A stretch of DNA of 64,000 nucleotides from Inhella inkyongensis (GTDB lineage: Bacteria > Pseudomonadota > Gammaproteobacteria > Burkholderiales > Burkholderiaceae_C), in assembly GCF_005952805.1 (NCBI RefSeq), contig NZ_CP040709.1, positions 496,001-560,000 of the forward strand, in the 5' to 3' direction. The notes below the pieces were generated by a model, which saw only the letters and a program-made list of their open reading frames with translations, made no database searches and was not told the DNA's origin. Shown here piece after piece: positions 1 to 9,408 of the stretch (its first letter is position 1; each line of letters begins with the position of its first letter). The position numbers and the translations under genes were made by a program.

Positions 1-17
1 CGCCCAGGCCGCCGCAA

Positions 18-1151
18 TCAGGCGCAGCCGGCGAGCAGGCGTTGGCGCAGGGTCTCGGCGTCCAAGCCGCCCAGGCCCTGTTGGGCCAGGTGGTCAAGCA
101 GGGGGCCCAGCTCGGCCGGCAGATCGGCGGGCGCGCGGCGGTGCAGCGCGTCGAAGATTTGCGCCACCACTTGGACGAAGCGCCCCTGAGCCTGTCGCAT
201 GGCATCCAGCGCGTGCAAGTTGTCGAAGGCCCAGCCGATCTTGTCGCAGAAGGTTTCGAGCAGCTGGCGCTGCAAATCGGCCAAGGGCAAGGGGGGCGTG
301 ACCAGGACGACGAATTCGTGCTGCTCGGGCGTGCCGACAAACAGCACGGCGCTGCGCGGCTCGATGCGGCTGCGCTTCTCTGCAAAGGCCTGCTGCACTT
401 CGCGCCAGAAAGGCTGCTGTGACAGCTCGGCCCCCTGGGGCTCGGCCATATGGGCATAGGCCCCGGTGGCCGCCACCACCACGGGCAGATTGGTGCCGGT
501 GGCCTCGGCTTCGTTCAATACACAGAGCACGCCGTCGGCGCCGACGTCGAGGATGGCGCTCACTTGATTGAGCACGCCGGAGGCAAATTCACGCAGCGAG
601 CGCACGTGATAAAGATCGGTGGAGGCCTCCAGGATGCGTTCCAGACCTGCGCGGTTGCGCTCGATCATCAGCAGGCCTTCATAGGCTCGCAGCGAGGCAA
701 TCACGGTGGTGAAGAGCTTCTGGCTGCTCAGCTCGGTTTTGTTCTTGTAGTCGTTGATGTCGTACTGCAGCACGACTTCGCGCTCGGGTGCCTGTCCCGG
801 CTGGCCGGTGCGCAGCACCACCCGCACCAGGTGGTTGCCGAGGTCTTCGCGGATTTGCCGGGCCAAGCGCAATCCGGCGTCCTCGGTTTCCATCACCACG
901 TCCAGCAGCACCAGGGCGATGTCGGCTTCGCGCCGCAACATCATCAGGCCCTCTTTGCCGGAGTAGGCCGAGAGCACCTGCACCGGGCGCTCCTTGTAGA
1001 CCACATTGGAGAGGGCCAGCCGGGTGGCCGAGTGGACATCGGGTTCGTCGTCCACCACCAGCACGCGCCAGGGCGGCAGGGCCGCGCTGTCTGCGCAGTC
1101 GCTGTCGTCAATCAACCAGTCGTCGTCGCTGGTGGTGTTGGCGGTGTTCAT
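18..1151 (-). CDS. Response regulator with DUF3369 domain, no output domain
   Basis: A 377-residue cytoplasmic signalling protein. After a short acidic N-terminal extension, a receiver domain covers roughly residues 28-155, with the acidic pair D34-D35, the phospho-acceptor D84 in VLLDVVM, and a conserved Thr (VVLRTGQPG) and Lys (DYKNKT). The rest (about 170-350) resembles DUF3369, which in many proteobacterial regulators sits between a receiver and an HD-GYP domain. Here the protein stops after DUF3369, so no HD-GYP, GGDEF, EAL or DNA-binding output is visible. It probably works by protein contact or pairs with a kinase outside the window. A purine-rich GGGAGG lies just before the ATG. Its partner and signal are unknown. 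Confidence 0.85.
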   Translation of the reverse strand: MNTANTTSDDDWLIDDSDCADSAALPPWRVLVVDDEPDVHSATRLALSNVVYKERPVQVLSAYSGKEGLMMLRREADIALVLLDVVMETEDAGLRLARQIREDLGNHLVRVVLRTGQPGQAPEREVVLQYDINDYKNKTELSSQKLFTTVIASLRAYEGLLMIERNRAGLERILEASTDLYHVRSLREFASGVLNQVSAILDVGADGVLCVLNEAEATGTNLPVVVAATGAYAHMAEPQGAELSQQPFWREVQQAFAEKRSRIEPRSAVLFVGTPEQHEFVVLVTPPLPLADLQRQLLETFCDKIGWAFDNLHALDAMRQAQGRFVQVVAQIFDALHRRAPADLPAELGPLLDHLAQQGLGGLDAETLRQRLLAGCA

Positions 1152-1306
1152 GGGGGCCCTCCCGGTGGCATTTCATTCGGCGGCCGACTCGCACCGCTGC
1201 GTTCGCAGTTGAGCTTATAGGCCAGGATGCGGAACTCACCAAGCCGGGGAAAGTGCGGTTCACGGGCGGATAAACAATCGCGGCCCCTGCATGTTTTGCA
1301 ATTGCC

Positions 1307-3013
1307 ATGTTGCCCACGCCCGATTTCGAGCAGTTCTACTCGCACAGTGCCCTCACCGAACTGCTGCAGGCCTACGCCACGGCCCGGCCTGAGTTGGTGC
1401 AGAAGTTCAGCATCGGGCTCAGCCGCGAGGGGCGCGAAATTTGGGTGTTGGCACTGACCAACCAGGCCACCGGAGCGCACCCCGACAAACCCGCGCTCTG
1501 GGTGGACGGCAATATCCACGCGGCCGAGTTGCTGGCCTCGACCGCCTGCCTGAACTACTTGCATCAGCTGCTGAGCCGCTATGGCAGCGATCCAGCCATC
1601 ACGCGCCTGTTGGATACCCGTACCGTCTACCTGGCGCCGCGCCTCTGCCCCGATGGCGCCGAACTGGCCCTGGCCGAGCGGCCGCGGCACATCCGTTCGG
1701 CCACCCGCCCCTATCCCTTTGAGGATGCGCCGTTGGACGGACTGACGCCCGAGGACATCGACGGCGATGGCCGCATCCTGACGATGCGCGTGCCCGACCC
1801 GAATGGAGGTTGGCGCCCACACCCGGAAGACGCACGCCTGCTGGTACCGCGTCAGCCGGGCGAGTTCGGTGGGCCTTACTACCGCCTGATGCCCGAAGGG
1901 CTGATCCAGGGCTTCGATGGCGTGCAGGTCAAGGTCAATCGGGATGTTGAGGGCCTGGACCTGAATCGCAACTTTCCGGCCGATTGGCGCCAGGAGGTGG
2001 ATCAGCTGGGGGCTGGCCCCTACCCCACCAGCGAGCCGGAGGTGCGTGCGGTGGTGGACTTCGTGGTGCGCCACCCCAATATCGGTGCGGCCATCAGTTA
2101 TCACACGCATTCAGGAGTGATCCTGCGCCCCAGCGGCAATCGCAGCGATGACGATCTGATTCCCGAGGACCTCTGGCAGATCAAGCGCTTCAGCGAGCTG
2201 GCGACCCAGCACACCGGCTATCCCAGCGTCAGCACCTGGCATGAGTTCCGCTATCACCCCAAGGAAACCATCACCGGCACTCAGCAATGGTTCTACGACC
2301 ATCTGGGCGCCCTGTTCTGGGTGGTGGAGCTGTGGAGTCCCAACCGCGAGGCCGGTATTCAGGGCTACAAATGGATCGACTGGTACCGCGAGCACCCGGC
2401 CGAGGACGACCTCAAGCTGCTGCGCTGGAGCGAGACCTTGGGCCCCGACGCCGCCTTTGTGAATTGGCGCCCCTTCCAACACCCGCAGCTCGGGGCGGTG
2501 GAGATCGGGGGCTGGGACTTGATGAACTTCTGGCGCAACCCGCCCATCGGCCTGCGTGAAAAGGAAGTGGCGCGCTTCCCGGCCTGGATGAACCAATTGG
2601 CGCTTTCATTGCCGCGCCTGGAGTTGCTGCAGGCCAGTGCCGAAGCCGTGGGTGAAGATTGCTGGCGGGTGCGGCTGGCGGTGTGCAATAGCGGCTACTT
2701 GCCCAGCCACGTCACCGAGCAGGCGCTGGCGCGCGAGGTGGTGCGCGGCGTGGTGTTTGAGATCGACCTGCCCGAGGGCGCGGAGTTGATGAGCGGCTGC
2801 GCCCGCGTGCAGGGGCCGCAACTGGCCGGGCACGCGCCCAAGACCAGCGCCCATCACTTCGTGCCCAGCCGCGAGGTCACGGCCGACCGGGCGCAAGTTG
2901 AGTGGTGGGTGCGCGCGCCGGCTGGCGCGACGCTTGGCTTGAAGGCGAGGCACGAACGCGCCGGACGCATTGAGCTGCCGCTCACCTTGAGGGCTGCCGC
3001 GCCCCAGGGATAG
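1307..3013 (+). CDS. M14 family zinc carboxypeptidase
   Basis: A 568-residue metallopeptidase of the M14 (carboxypeptidase A-like) family, expected to release C-terminal residues from peptides. The zinc motif HxxE is seen at H71-E74 (GNIHAAEL), the third zinc His in SYHTHSGVILRP, an Arg/Asn substrate-binding region in DLNRNFPADW, and the catalytic Glu in WVVELWSPN. No signal peptide is apparent, so a cytoplasmic location is inferred. The C-terminal 150 residues look like an added beta-rich domain. The gene stands alone between a divergent regulator and a chemoreceptor; the ATG at 1307 is the first plausible start. The substrate cannot be read from the sequence. Confidence 0.87.
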   Translation: MLPTPDFEQFYSHSALTELLQAYATARPELVQKFSIGLSREGREIWVLALTNQATGAHPDKPALWVDGNIHAAELLASTACLNYLHQLLSRYGSDPAITRLLDTRTVYLAPRLCPDGAELALAERPRHIRSATRPYPFEDAPLDGLTPEDIDGDGRILTMRVPDPNGGWRPHPEDARLLVPRQPGEFGGPYYRLMPEGLIQGFDGVQVKVNRDVEGLDLNRNFPADWRQEVDQLGAGPYPTSEPEVRAVVDFVVRHPNIGAAISYHTHSGVILRPSGNRSDDDLIPEDLWQIKRFSELATQHTGYPSVSTWHEFRYHPKETITGTQQWFYDHLGALFWVVELWSPNREAGIQGYKWIDWYREHPAEDDLKLLRWSETLGPDAAFVNWRPFQHPQLGAVEIGGWDLMNFWRNPPIGLREKEVARFPAWMNQLALSLPRLELLQASAEAVGEDCWRVRLAVCNSGYLPSHVTEQALAREVVRGVVFEIDLPEGAELMSGCARVQGPQLAGHAPKTSAHHFVPSREVTADRAQVEWWVRAPAGATLGLKARHERAGRIELPLTLRAAAPQG

Positions 3014-3092
3014 TCCCAGCCTGCTCCTTCGGGTGGAGGAGGCAGAGTGGCCTTCTTGGCCGCGTCTCCCCGCCCTGCCTTAGGAGCGTTTC

Positions 3093-5042
3093 ATGACCCG
3101 CTTGTTCCTGCCGCTGATGCGCTTGATGCGCCGGCTGCCGATGGCCCAGAAGTTCGCCATCATCTGTGTGGCCTTCGCGATTCCGGTGCTCTATCTCTTG
3201 ATAACGCTGGTGAACGACCGGCGTGAGGCGGCCGAGTTCTCGCGCAAAGAGTTGCGGGGCATCACTGAGCTCAGGCAGGCCGATAAATTGCTGGAACAGG
3301 CCCTGAACCTTCGGGGCTCCAGCATGGGGCAAGCCAGCGGTCGCGAGGGGGCCGAAGGGATGCGGCAACAGGCGGCGGCCGGCTTCCAGTCTCAATTGGC
3401 ATCCTGGGATCAGGCCCTGAGCGCAGCAGGTGATCCCCTGGGCTTGCGGGCCGAGTTGGGCAAATTGCGCGAACCCTCGACGGCGCTGGCGGGCCTCAAG
3501 ACCGATGCCCTGGAGCCGGTGATGGAGGCCGGCAATACTTTGGTGGAGGGGGTGCTCGACCTCTATGAAACCATTGCGAGCAATAGCAATCTGGCGCTCG
3601 ATCCGGATGCCGATAGCTACTACTTGATGGTCGCAGCCGTCGATGACTTGCCGCGCCTGATCAATGCGGTCAGTCGTGCCCGCGGCGTGGGGGCGGCGAT
3701 TGCGAGGATCGGGGATGTGGCCCAGGTGCCCCCGGACGTCATGATGGCCATGCACAACGCCGATGCCATGACCGATGAGTATCTGGGGCGTGCGCGTGAC
3801 GATTTGGTCCGGGTGGAGCGGGCCAACTCAGACGTCGTGGCCGGGTTGAAGCGGGAGGTCTTTGAGGCCTTGGAAACTCAATTCGTCTCTCGCATCGATG
3901 CCGAGTTTCCATTTGCGGGCCCCATCACGGCCAAATCGGAAGAGTGGTTCGCCACCGGCACGCGTTTTCAGCATGAGTTGGAGGCGTTGGAGAGTGACGT
4001 CGCCGAGCGCCTGACCACGTTGATCCAGGCGCGCGTGCAGCGCCTGGAGCGGCAAATGTGGACCGCTGTGGTGGTGGCGGTGCTGTCGGTGGGCTTGGGC
4101 ATGGTGCTGCTGGCGTCCTACTACATGGCCGCTCAATCCACTTACCAGGCCTTGGGGCGACGCATCGCCCGGCTGGGCGGTGGCGACCTGAGCAGCAGCG
4201 AAAGCCTTGCGGGCCGCGATGAGTTGGTGCTGGCGGGCAATGAGTTGCGCGAGGCCATCGACAACCTGGTGATGCTGGTGCTGCAGGTGCGATCCAGTGC
4301 CGAAGAAATCGAGGGCAGTGCGGCCGAGATTGCCGCCGGCAACCACGACCTGGCGAATCGTGGCGCACAGATGGCGGCCGTGGTGGAGCAAACCAGCGCG
4401 AGTACGGCGACCCTGGAAGAGACCGTGGGCCACAACCTGGGCAGCGCTGGAGAAGCCAACAGCCTGGTGCAGAACGCGGCGGCTGTGGCGGGCAAGGGCG
4501 GCGCCATCGTCGAACAGGCGGTGCGCTCGATGGAAGAGATCACCGCCAGCAGCAAGAAGATCGGCGACATCATTCAGGTCATCGACAGCATCGCCTTCCA
4601 GACCAATATCTTGGCCTTGAATGCGGCGGTGGAGGCGGCTCGGGCGGGCGAGCAGGGGCGGGGATTTGCCGTGGTGGCCGGCGAGGTACGCGCCCTGGCC
4701 GGGCGCAGCGCGGCGGCGGCGCGCGAGATCAAGACCCTGATTCAAAGTTCGATCGAGACCGTGAGTCAGGGCGGTCAATACGTGAACCAGGCCGGCGCGA
4801 CCATGCACGAGATGGTGCAGGCGATTGAGCGGGTCACCGGCATCATGAGTGACATCACGCGGGAATCCAACTCGCAAGCGGAGCAGATTCGTCAGCTGGC
4901 AGCGGCGATTCGCGAGGTGGACAGCGCGACGCAACAGAACGCCGCCTTGGTCGAGGAGACGGCGGCCTCGGCCGCGCAGTTGTCGGACCGGGCGCGCTCG
5001 TTGAGTGAGTCGGCCAAGCAGTTCAAGACGGATGCCGACTGA
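3093..5042 (+). CDS. Methyl-accepting chemotaxis protein
   Basis: A 649-residue transmembrane chemoreceptor. One membrane helix lies at about residues 20-40 and a second at about 314-340. The roughly 270-residue periplasmic stretch between them is helical and should be the sensor. A HAMP-like region follows ([12 protein letters not shown]), then the long helical signalling domain. The hairpin tip that contacts CheA/CheW is clearly conserved ([25 protein letters not shown]). No CheR-binding pentapeptide is seen at the C terminus (ends QFKTDAD). A TAGGAG ribosome site precedes the ATG. The ligand is unknown, and no che genes are nearby. Confidence 0.93.
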   Translation: MTRLFLPLMRLMRRLPMAQKFAIICVAFAIPVLYLLITLVNDRREAAEFSRKELRGITELRQADKLLEQALNLRGSSMGQASGREGAEGMRQQAAAGFQSQLASWDQALSAAGDPLGLRAELGKLREPSTALAGLKTDALEPVMEAGNTLVEGVLDLYETIASNSNLALDPDADSYYLMVAAVDDLPRLINAVSRARGVGAAIARIGDVAQVPPDVMMAMHNADAMTDEYLGRARDDLVRVERANSDVVAGLKREVFEALETQFVSRIDAEFPFAGPITAKSEEWFATGTRFQHELEALESDVAERLTTLIQARVQRLERQMWTAVVVAVLSVGLGMVLLASYYMAAQSTYQALGRRIARLGGGDLSSSESLAGRDELVLAGNELREAIDNLVMLVLQVRSSAEEIEGSAAEIAAGNHDLANRGAQMAAVVEQTSASTATLEETVGHNLGSAGEANSLVQNAAAVAGKGGAIVEQAVRSMEEITASSKKIGDIIQVIDSIAFQTNILALNAAVEAARAGEQGRGFAVVAGEVRALAGRSAAAAREIKTLIQSSIETVSQGGQYVNQAGATMHEMVQAIERVTGIMSDITRESNSQAEQIRQLAAAIREVDSATQQNAALVEETAASAAQLSDRARSLSESAKQFKTDAD

Positions 5043-5056
5043 ACCGGGCTCGGTGC

Positions 5057-5836
5057 TTAGGTCAGCTGCTGAGCGAGCCGGCTGAGCGCCTCGGCGATGC
5101 GGTCGGTGGTGGTGGCCACTTCGGGTAGGCGATCGGGCGACTTCACCAGCCCCGAGGGGCTGAGCGCGGCGCGGAATAGCACCCATTGGTGCTGGGCCAG
5201 TTCCAGGTTTTGCGTGGCACGCTCGCCCAGGCGTTGACGCCCGAGTGATTGCAGGGCGGATTCGAACTCGATCACCGACTGTTGTGCGGCCACGGCCACC
5301 GAGGCACTGCCGCGGCCGGTCTCCATGGCCGCTGCGAAGTTCAGCTTGCCGACTCGTAGCGCGGTGGTGCCGGCACGGGCCAACAGGTCCACCAGGGCGG
5401 CGCGCTCGGGGTCGGGGGCAAGGCCGGAAAGCGTGGTGGTGACGAAGCCCAGCCGCACCGCCACCGCCTCGCTGTCGCCCAGCAAGGTGCCGGGCGTGCG
5501 CTGCAGATCGGCCACCAGGTCCGCGGCCTCGTCGGTGGCGCGCAGGACTTGGGCTTGGCGGCGTTCGTTGAGCTGCGGCCACGGGCGGCGCAGATGTTGC
5601 AGGGCCGCGCCCACGCGCGGGCGCTCGCGCTCACTTTCTTGCAGGGCCCGTGTCAGGCGCGGCAGGGCGCGACGTTCCAATTCCAGCTTCACCAGGCGCT
5701 CCACGCCCAGGCGCAACTGGGTGGCGGCCAGCAGGGCATCCGCACCGGTTTGCGACCAGGCCGGCAAGATGGTGAACAGGCCGCTCAGCACCAGGGTGCG
5801 ACGCGGCAAGTGGGTCAATCGAGGAGTGGCAGACAT
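5057..5836 (-). CDS. PilJ-N-like (type IV pili methyl-accepting transducer N-terminal) protein
   Basis: A 259-residue exported or membrane-anchored protein with an N-terminal hydrophobic signal (residues 13-28, ending in WSQ), followed by two similar all-helical segments of about 110 residues. Spacing and composition (LAATQLRLGVERLVKLELE..., and again FAAAMETGRGS...) resemble the paired four-helix PilJ-type N-terminal domain of some chemoreceptors and nitrate sensors. There is no HAMP or signalling domain, so it would act as a free-standing periplasmic binding or regulatory protein. It converges on the chemoreceptor gene with a 14-bp gap. The assignment rests on fold-like composition and is moderate. 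Confidence 0.6.
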   Translation of the reverse strand: MSATPRLTHLPRRTLVLSGLFTILPAWSQTGADALLAATQLRLGVERLVKLELERRALPRLTRALQESERERPRVGAALQHLRRPWPQLNERRQAQVLRATDEAADLVADLQRTPGTLLGDSEAVAVRLGFVTTTLSGLAPDPERAALVDLLARAGTTALRVGKLNFAAAMETGRGSASVAVAAQQSVIEFESALQSLGRQRLGERATQNLELAQHQWVLFRAALSPSGLVKSPDRLPEVATTTDRIAEALSRLAQQLT

Positions 5837-5861
5837 GATGGACGCGCATGCTGCCGGCCAA

Positions 5862-5881
5862 CTGTCACGGCTTGATGACAG
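5862..5881. promoter_or_regulatory. Inverted repeat in the divergent PilJ-N-like/ubiA promoter gap
   Basis: CTGTCA and TGACAG form a perfect 6-bp inverted repeat with an 8-bp spacer in the 65-bp gap between two divergent genes, close to the ubiA start. It has the size of a dimeric regulator site. I do not recognise the regulator and it could be chance. Confidence 0.3.
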
Positions 5882-5901
5882 GGCTTTCCCATAATGGCGA
5901 A

Positions 5902-6801
5902 ATGTCGCTTTCCTTCGCGCGCTGGCGCCTCTATCTCGATTTGATCCGCTGGGATCGTCCCGCCGGCTGGCTGCTGCTGCTGTGGCCCACGCTCTCCGCC
6001 TTGTGGCTGGCGGCGGATGGGTTTCCGGGTTGGCATCTGTTGTTCGTGTTCATCGGCGGCACCATCTTGATGCGCTCGGCCGGTTGCTGCATCAACGACG
6101 TGGCCGACCGGGAGTTTGACCGCCATGTCGCGCGCACCGCAAAGCGGCCCGTCACCACCGGCGCCATTCCGGTCAAGGAGGCCTTGCAGCTGGGGGCGCT
6201 GCTGGCGGTTCTGGCCTTCCTTCTGGTGCTGAGCACCAATCCGCCCACCATCTGGCTCTCGCTGCCGGCGTTGGCCGTGGCCCTGCTCTATCCCTATGCC
6301 AAGCGGGTCTTGGCGATGCCGCAGGCGGTGTTGGGCGTGGCCTTTAGCTTTGGCATTCCGATGGCCTTTTCCGCTGTGCTGGGTGCGGATGATTGGCGCC
6401 TGCAGGCCATCCCCGATGCCATCCCCCTGGCGGCCTGGGGTCTGATGGCTGCCAATCTGTTCTGGGTACTGGCTTACGACACCGAGTACGCCATGGTCGA
6501 CCGCGAGGATGATCTCAAGATCGGCATCAAGACCAGTGCCATCACCCTGGGGGCCTGGGATGTGCGAGGTATCGCGCTGTTCTATCTGGTCTTTCTGGGC
6601 GGCTGGGCGGGGCTCGCCTTGAGCTTCTTTGGCATGGGCTGGGGATTCGTGGCGGGCTGGGGGCTGGCCCTGGCCCAGGTGCTGTGGCACTTGCGCTTGA
6701 TTGCGCCCCGTGAACGGGCCGGGTGCTTCCAAGCCTTTCGGCTCAATCACTGGGTGGGCGCAGCGCTGTTCGCCGGTACTGCGCTCGATCTGATGCTTTA
6801 A
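5902..6801 (+). CDS. ubiA: 4-hydroxybenzoate octaprenyltransferase
   Basis: Integral membrane prenyltransferase that joins a polyprenyl chain to 4-hydroxybenzoate, the first committed membrane step of ubiquinone synthesis. Both Asp-rich, Mg-diphosphate-binding motifs are present ([10 protein letters not shown] and [11 protein letters not shown]), and hydrophobic helices fill the rest, about eight to nine in all. Length (299 aa) is normal. The ATG at 5902 ([20 protein letters not shown]) is preferred over the upstream in-frame ATG because family homology begins there. It converges on pssA with a 1-bp gap. 4-Hydroxybenzoate is also a typical aryl polyene starter, so the pigment cluster at the right edge may compete for the same precursor (inference). 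Confidence 0.95.
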   Translation: MSLSFARWRLYLDLIRWDRPAGWLLLLWPTLSALWLAADGFPGWHLLFVFIGGTILMRSAGCCINDVADREFDRHVARTAKRPVTTGAIPVKEALQLGALLAVLAFLLVLSTNPPTIWLSLPALAVALLYPYAKRVLAMPQAVLGVAFSFGIPMAFSAVLGADDWRLQAIPDAIPLAAWGLMAANLFWVLAYDTEYAMVDREDDLKIGIKTSAITLGAWDVRGIALFYLVFLGGWAGLALSFFGMGWGFVAGWGLALAQVLWHLRLIAPRERAGCFQAFRLNHWVGAALFAGTALDLML

Positions 6802-6802
6802 G

Positions 6803-7420
6803 TCAGAGCTTGGGAATCCGGATCCGGCTGATCATCAACGAGCCGGACAGCAGATAGAGCAGGGCTTGTGGGTGCAGGCGGTAGCCACCCAGTTCCACTA
6901 CCCCGCCCCAGAGCGTCGGGCCGACCGCACCTTGCCAAATGCCGGCAGCCAACAGGGCCACCAGGAGGACGGAGGTCGGAATGGGCGTGCCTTCAAAATA
7001 GGCAACTTTGTCAGTGCCCGCGCTGAGTTGCTCTGCCGTGACGTTGTAACGCGCCAGGCGAGAGACGCCACAGGTGACGAAGAACACCAGGATGATGCGG
7101 TCCCACAAGCCTTGCATTCCGGCTGCGTAGGCGATGGCGGCGGGCACCACGCCGAAGGAGATCACGTCGGCCAGCGAATCCAGCTCCCTGCCCATGGCGC
7201 TGCTGGCCTGGCGCCAGCGGGCGATGCGGCCGTCCAGCATGTCGAAGATCAGCGCCAACGGCACCAAGCCACAGGCCAGCAGCAAGTGCCAGCTCTCCTG
7301 AGTTTGTAGGTAACTCATGGTGGCAAACAGGGCGGCAACGCCACAAATGGCATTGCCCAGCGTGAACCAATCGGCGAGATGAAACTCGCGGATCATCGAA
7401 AAAGGCTTGGGGGCGGACAT
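6803..7420 (-). CDS. pssA: CDP-diacylglycerol--serine O-phosphatidyltransferase
   Basis: Inner-membrane phospholipid enzyme of the CDP-alcohol phosphatidyltransferase family; it makes phosphatidylserine, the precursor of phosphatidylethanolamine. The full signature DGxxAR(x8)GxxxDxxxD is visible as DGRIARW...MGRELDSLAD. Several hydrophobic helices follow and the length is about 205 residues, normal for the PssA type II branch. The start at 7420 (MSAPKPFSMIREF) is chosen over an upstream in-frame codon because it gives the usual short N terminus. Phosphatidylglycerophosphate synthase shares the motif, but the serine enzyme fits the sequence better. Confidence 0.88.
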   Translation of the reverse strand: MSAPKPFSMIREFHLADWFTLGNAICGVAALFATMSYLQTQESWHLLLACGLVPLALIFDMLDGRIARWRQASSAMGRELDSLADVISFGVVPAAIAYAAGMQGLWDRIILVFFVTCGVSRLARYNVTAEQLSAGTDKVAYFEGTPIPTSVLLVALLAAGIWQGAVGPTLWGGVVELGGYRLHPQALLYLLSGSLMISRIRIPKL

Positions 7421-7564
7421 AGGCCGCAAGGATAGGGCAGGCCCCACCCGTTTGAGGGGCCGGACCGGTCTGGACCCCCACCTACAATCTGTTTCGCTTG
7501 CGCGCCCGGGGGTCGCCCGATTCCTGGTGTGGTGCGCCGGTCAGGCCAGAACAAAGGAAGGCAT

Positions 7565-8251
7565 ATGGACTCGAACCCGCAAACCCAGAAGGCACAGCCC
7601 GCTGGCGCACCGGCGAATGCGCCGCGGCGTCGTTTGTTCGGTGGTGTGGCCGGTGGGGTGTTGGTGGCCGTGCCGGCCAAGACGGCCCTGGGTGCCGTCT
7701 GCAAGAGCCCTTCGGCCATGATCAGCGGCAACACCAGCCCGCGCACGGGCGATGGCAGTACCTGTTCGGGTGGCTTGTCGCCAGGATTCTGGATGACCCC
7801 ACAACACTCCCCGCACTGGACGGTGGCTGGCGCCAAGTTCCCGACTTTCAAGTCCGTGCCGGTGCTCTGTGGGGCCAAGCCGCCTGATCTGTCGGAAACC
7901 GACATCCTGACCCCGGGCACGTTGTTGACCGAGGCCGGCTTCGTCGGTGCGCCCGCTGGCATCGGCTTGTGGCAGGCCCTGGCCTATGAGACGAAGTACA
8001 CGCAGTTGCTGCGCCATCTGTCAGCAGCCTGGCTGAATGCCGGTTACTTTGATTCGCAGAGCCAGAACTACCCGCTCAGCCGGCCACAGATCGTCGAGAT
8101 GTGGATGGCGGTGAAGAACGGTGGCACCTACTGCCCCTCGGCGTTGTTGAGCTGCGGCAACAACGGTTGGACCGCCTCGGATGTGATTGCCTACATCTCC
8201 GGGATGTACGACGTTCAGGCAGCGGTGCCGAATCTCTGTAAGGGCACTTGA
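7565..8251 (+). CDS. Exported six-cysteine protein of the HprK-rel-A cassette
   Basis: A 228-residue protein of unknown function. The N terminus looks like a twin-arginine or Sec signal: RRR at 21-23, then a hydrophobic run GGVAGGVLVAVPA ending near ALGA (residue 44). The mature part has exactly six cysteines (46, 67, 102, 190, 197, 225), suggesting disulfides outside the cytoplasm. It also has the motif CSGGLSPGFW (67-76), close to the SPGxWKNxPxxW motif of many secreted bacterial proteins. The start at 7565 follows an AAGGAAGG ribosome site. It is immediately followed by PqqD-like, kinase and nucleotidyltransferase genes, which makes it the likely substrate or product of that cassette (inference). 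Confidence 0.7.
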   Translation: MDSNPQTQKAQPAGAPANAPRRRLFGGVAGGVLVAVPAKTALGAVCKSPSAMISGNTSPRTGDGSTCSGGLSPGFWMTPQHSPHWTVAGAKFPTFKSVPVLCGAKPPDLSETDILTPGTLLTEAGFVGAPAGIGLWQALAYETKYTQLLRHLSAAWLNAGYFDSQSQNYPLSRPQIVEMWMAVKNGGTYCPSALLSCGNNGWTASDVIAYISGMYDVQAAVPNLCKGT

Positions 8252-8548
8252 TTGGCGGCTTTGCCGTGCCTCGGCCTGGCGCCGGGGCGGCGCTTGATTT
8301 GGGCGCCGGACTGGAACTGCTCGGACGGGCGTATCGCCTTTGATGCGACCTCGGGCGATTATTGGATCCTGTCGCCGCTGGCGGCGGCCCTCGTGAGGGC
8401 CCTTGCCGAACAGGCTTGTACGCCGGATGAGACCTGGATGGCCGCACGGGTCGCACAGGTTCAGGCGGATACCGGTGAAGTCCCTGAAGAACTGCCGGAA
8501 CAGGTGTTGGAGACCTTGATGCGGGAGCATCTGTTGGCCGCCGCATGA
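8252..8548 (+). CDS. PqqD-like peptide chaperone, HPr-rel-A system type
   Basis: A 98-residue protein resembling the PqqD/RRE fold, which binds leader peptides of modified peptides. The typical pattern of a strand followed by DxxSGxxWxLxxxAxxL is seen as FDATSGDYWILSPLAAALVRAL, then a Glu-rich helical tail ending EHLLAAA. The start is a TTG directly after the stop of the upstream gene; no other start gives a full N-terminal strand. It overlaps the kinase gene by 4 nt. PqqD-family members paired with HprK-related kinase A form a recognised but uncharacterised pairing; the role given is by family analogy. Confidence 0.72.
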   Translation: MAALPCLGLAPGRRLIWAPDWNCSDGRIAFDATSGDYWILSPLAAALVRALAEQACTPDETWMAARVAQVQADTGEVPEELPEQVLETLMREHLLAAA

Positions 8549-9408
8549 CCGACCTGCAGATTGACATCGCGCCCTTTCGGGTGCGGCTGCGCTCGTCCTA
8601 CCCCGGCGTGGCCGCGCATGTGTCACGCTTCTATGCCGATTACCCACAAAGCCCAGGCTCGGCCGGCGGATTTGTGGACTTCGATATCGAGATCCTGCCG
8701 GGCAAAGGCTTGCGGCGCTGGTGGGCGCCCCAGGCGCGTTTTCTGCTTGATGGGGTCGAGCCCTTTCATCCGCTACCGGGTGAGCAGGCCGGGCCACTGT
8801 TCGAGTGGGGGTTGAATTGGTCGGTGGCGCATCGCGCGCTGGGCTTTCTTGTGATGCATGCCGCTGTGCTGGCGCGCAACGGCCGCGCGCTGATGCTGCC
8901 TGGCTTTCCCGGCGCGGGCAAAAGTACCCTGTGTGCGTCGCTGACCTTCATGCGCGGCTGGCAGTTGTTCTCGGATGAGCTGGCCATCTACGACCCCGCA
9001 CGCGCCCAGTTGCTGCCACACCCGCGCCCCATCAGCTTGAAGAACGAGTCGATTGCGCGGGTCCAGGCCATGCCGGGTGCGCAGTTGGGGCCGGTGTTCC
9101 GAGCCACCCGCAAAGGCGATATCGCCCATGCGGCTTGTCCCCAGGCTTCGGTTCAGGCCGCTCACCGTCCCGCCGAATTGGCTTGGTTGGTGTTTCCTCG
9201 CTTTGAGGCGGGGGCTGAGTCCTCGGTCGAGGAAATCAGCCGGGTCGAGGCCTTTGTGTTGCTCTCGGAGCAGAACTTCAATCAGGAACGCATGGGGGAG
9301 GCGGGCTTTACCGCGGCCTGTGCGCTACTGGATGGGGCGCGTTGCTTCCAGATTCGCTATGGCAGCACCGAGGCCGGTCTGGCCCTGATCGACGAGCTGT
9401 GCCGCTGA
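8545..9408 (+). CDS. HprK-related kinase A
   Basis: A 287-residue P-loop protein related to the C-terminal domain of HPr serine kinase. The Walker A loop is GFPGAGKST at residues 120-128, preceded by the conserved His (VMHAAVLARNGRALMLPG). SDELAIYD follows at the usual position of the metal/phosphate Asp. The N-terminal 100 residues do not resemble the HprK regulatory domain, and no PTS genes are nearby, so phosphorylation of HPr is unlikely. A kinase acting on the product of the cassette is the working inference. Translation is coupled on both sides (ATGA overlap upstream, TGATG overlap downstream). Confidence 0.82.
   Translation: MTDLQIDIAPFRVRLRSSYPGVAAHVSRFYADYPQSPGSAGGFVDFDIEILPGKGLRRWWAPQARFLLDGVEPFHPLPGEQAGPLFEWGLNWSVAHRALGFLVMHAAVLARNGRALMLPGFPGAGKSTLCASLTFMRGWQLFSDELAIYDPARAQLLPHPRPISLKNESIARVQAMPGAQLGPVFRATRKGDIAHAACPQASVQAAHRPAELAWLVFPRFEAGAESSVEEISRVEAFVLLSEQNFNQERMGEAGFTAACALLDGARCFQIRYGSTEAGLALIDELCR

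Noticed and set aside
3828..5582. 584-codon minus-strand frame across the chemoreceptor and the PilJ-N-like gene
   Set aside because: Overlaps both supported genes, with low-complexity Arg/Gly/His-rich sequence.
7483..7488. TACAAT as a -10 box for the HprK-rel-A cassette
   Set aside because: No -35-like sequence at a suitable distance (TTGAGG is 25 bp upstream), so I do not call a promoter.
8545..9408. Classical HPr kinase/phosphorylase of the PTS
   Set aside because: No HPr, EI or nitrogen-PTS genes adjacent and no HprK N-terminal domain; context is the PqqD/nucleotidyltransferase cassette.
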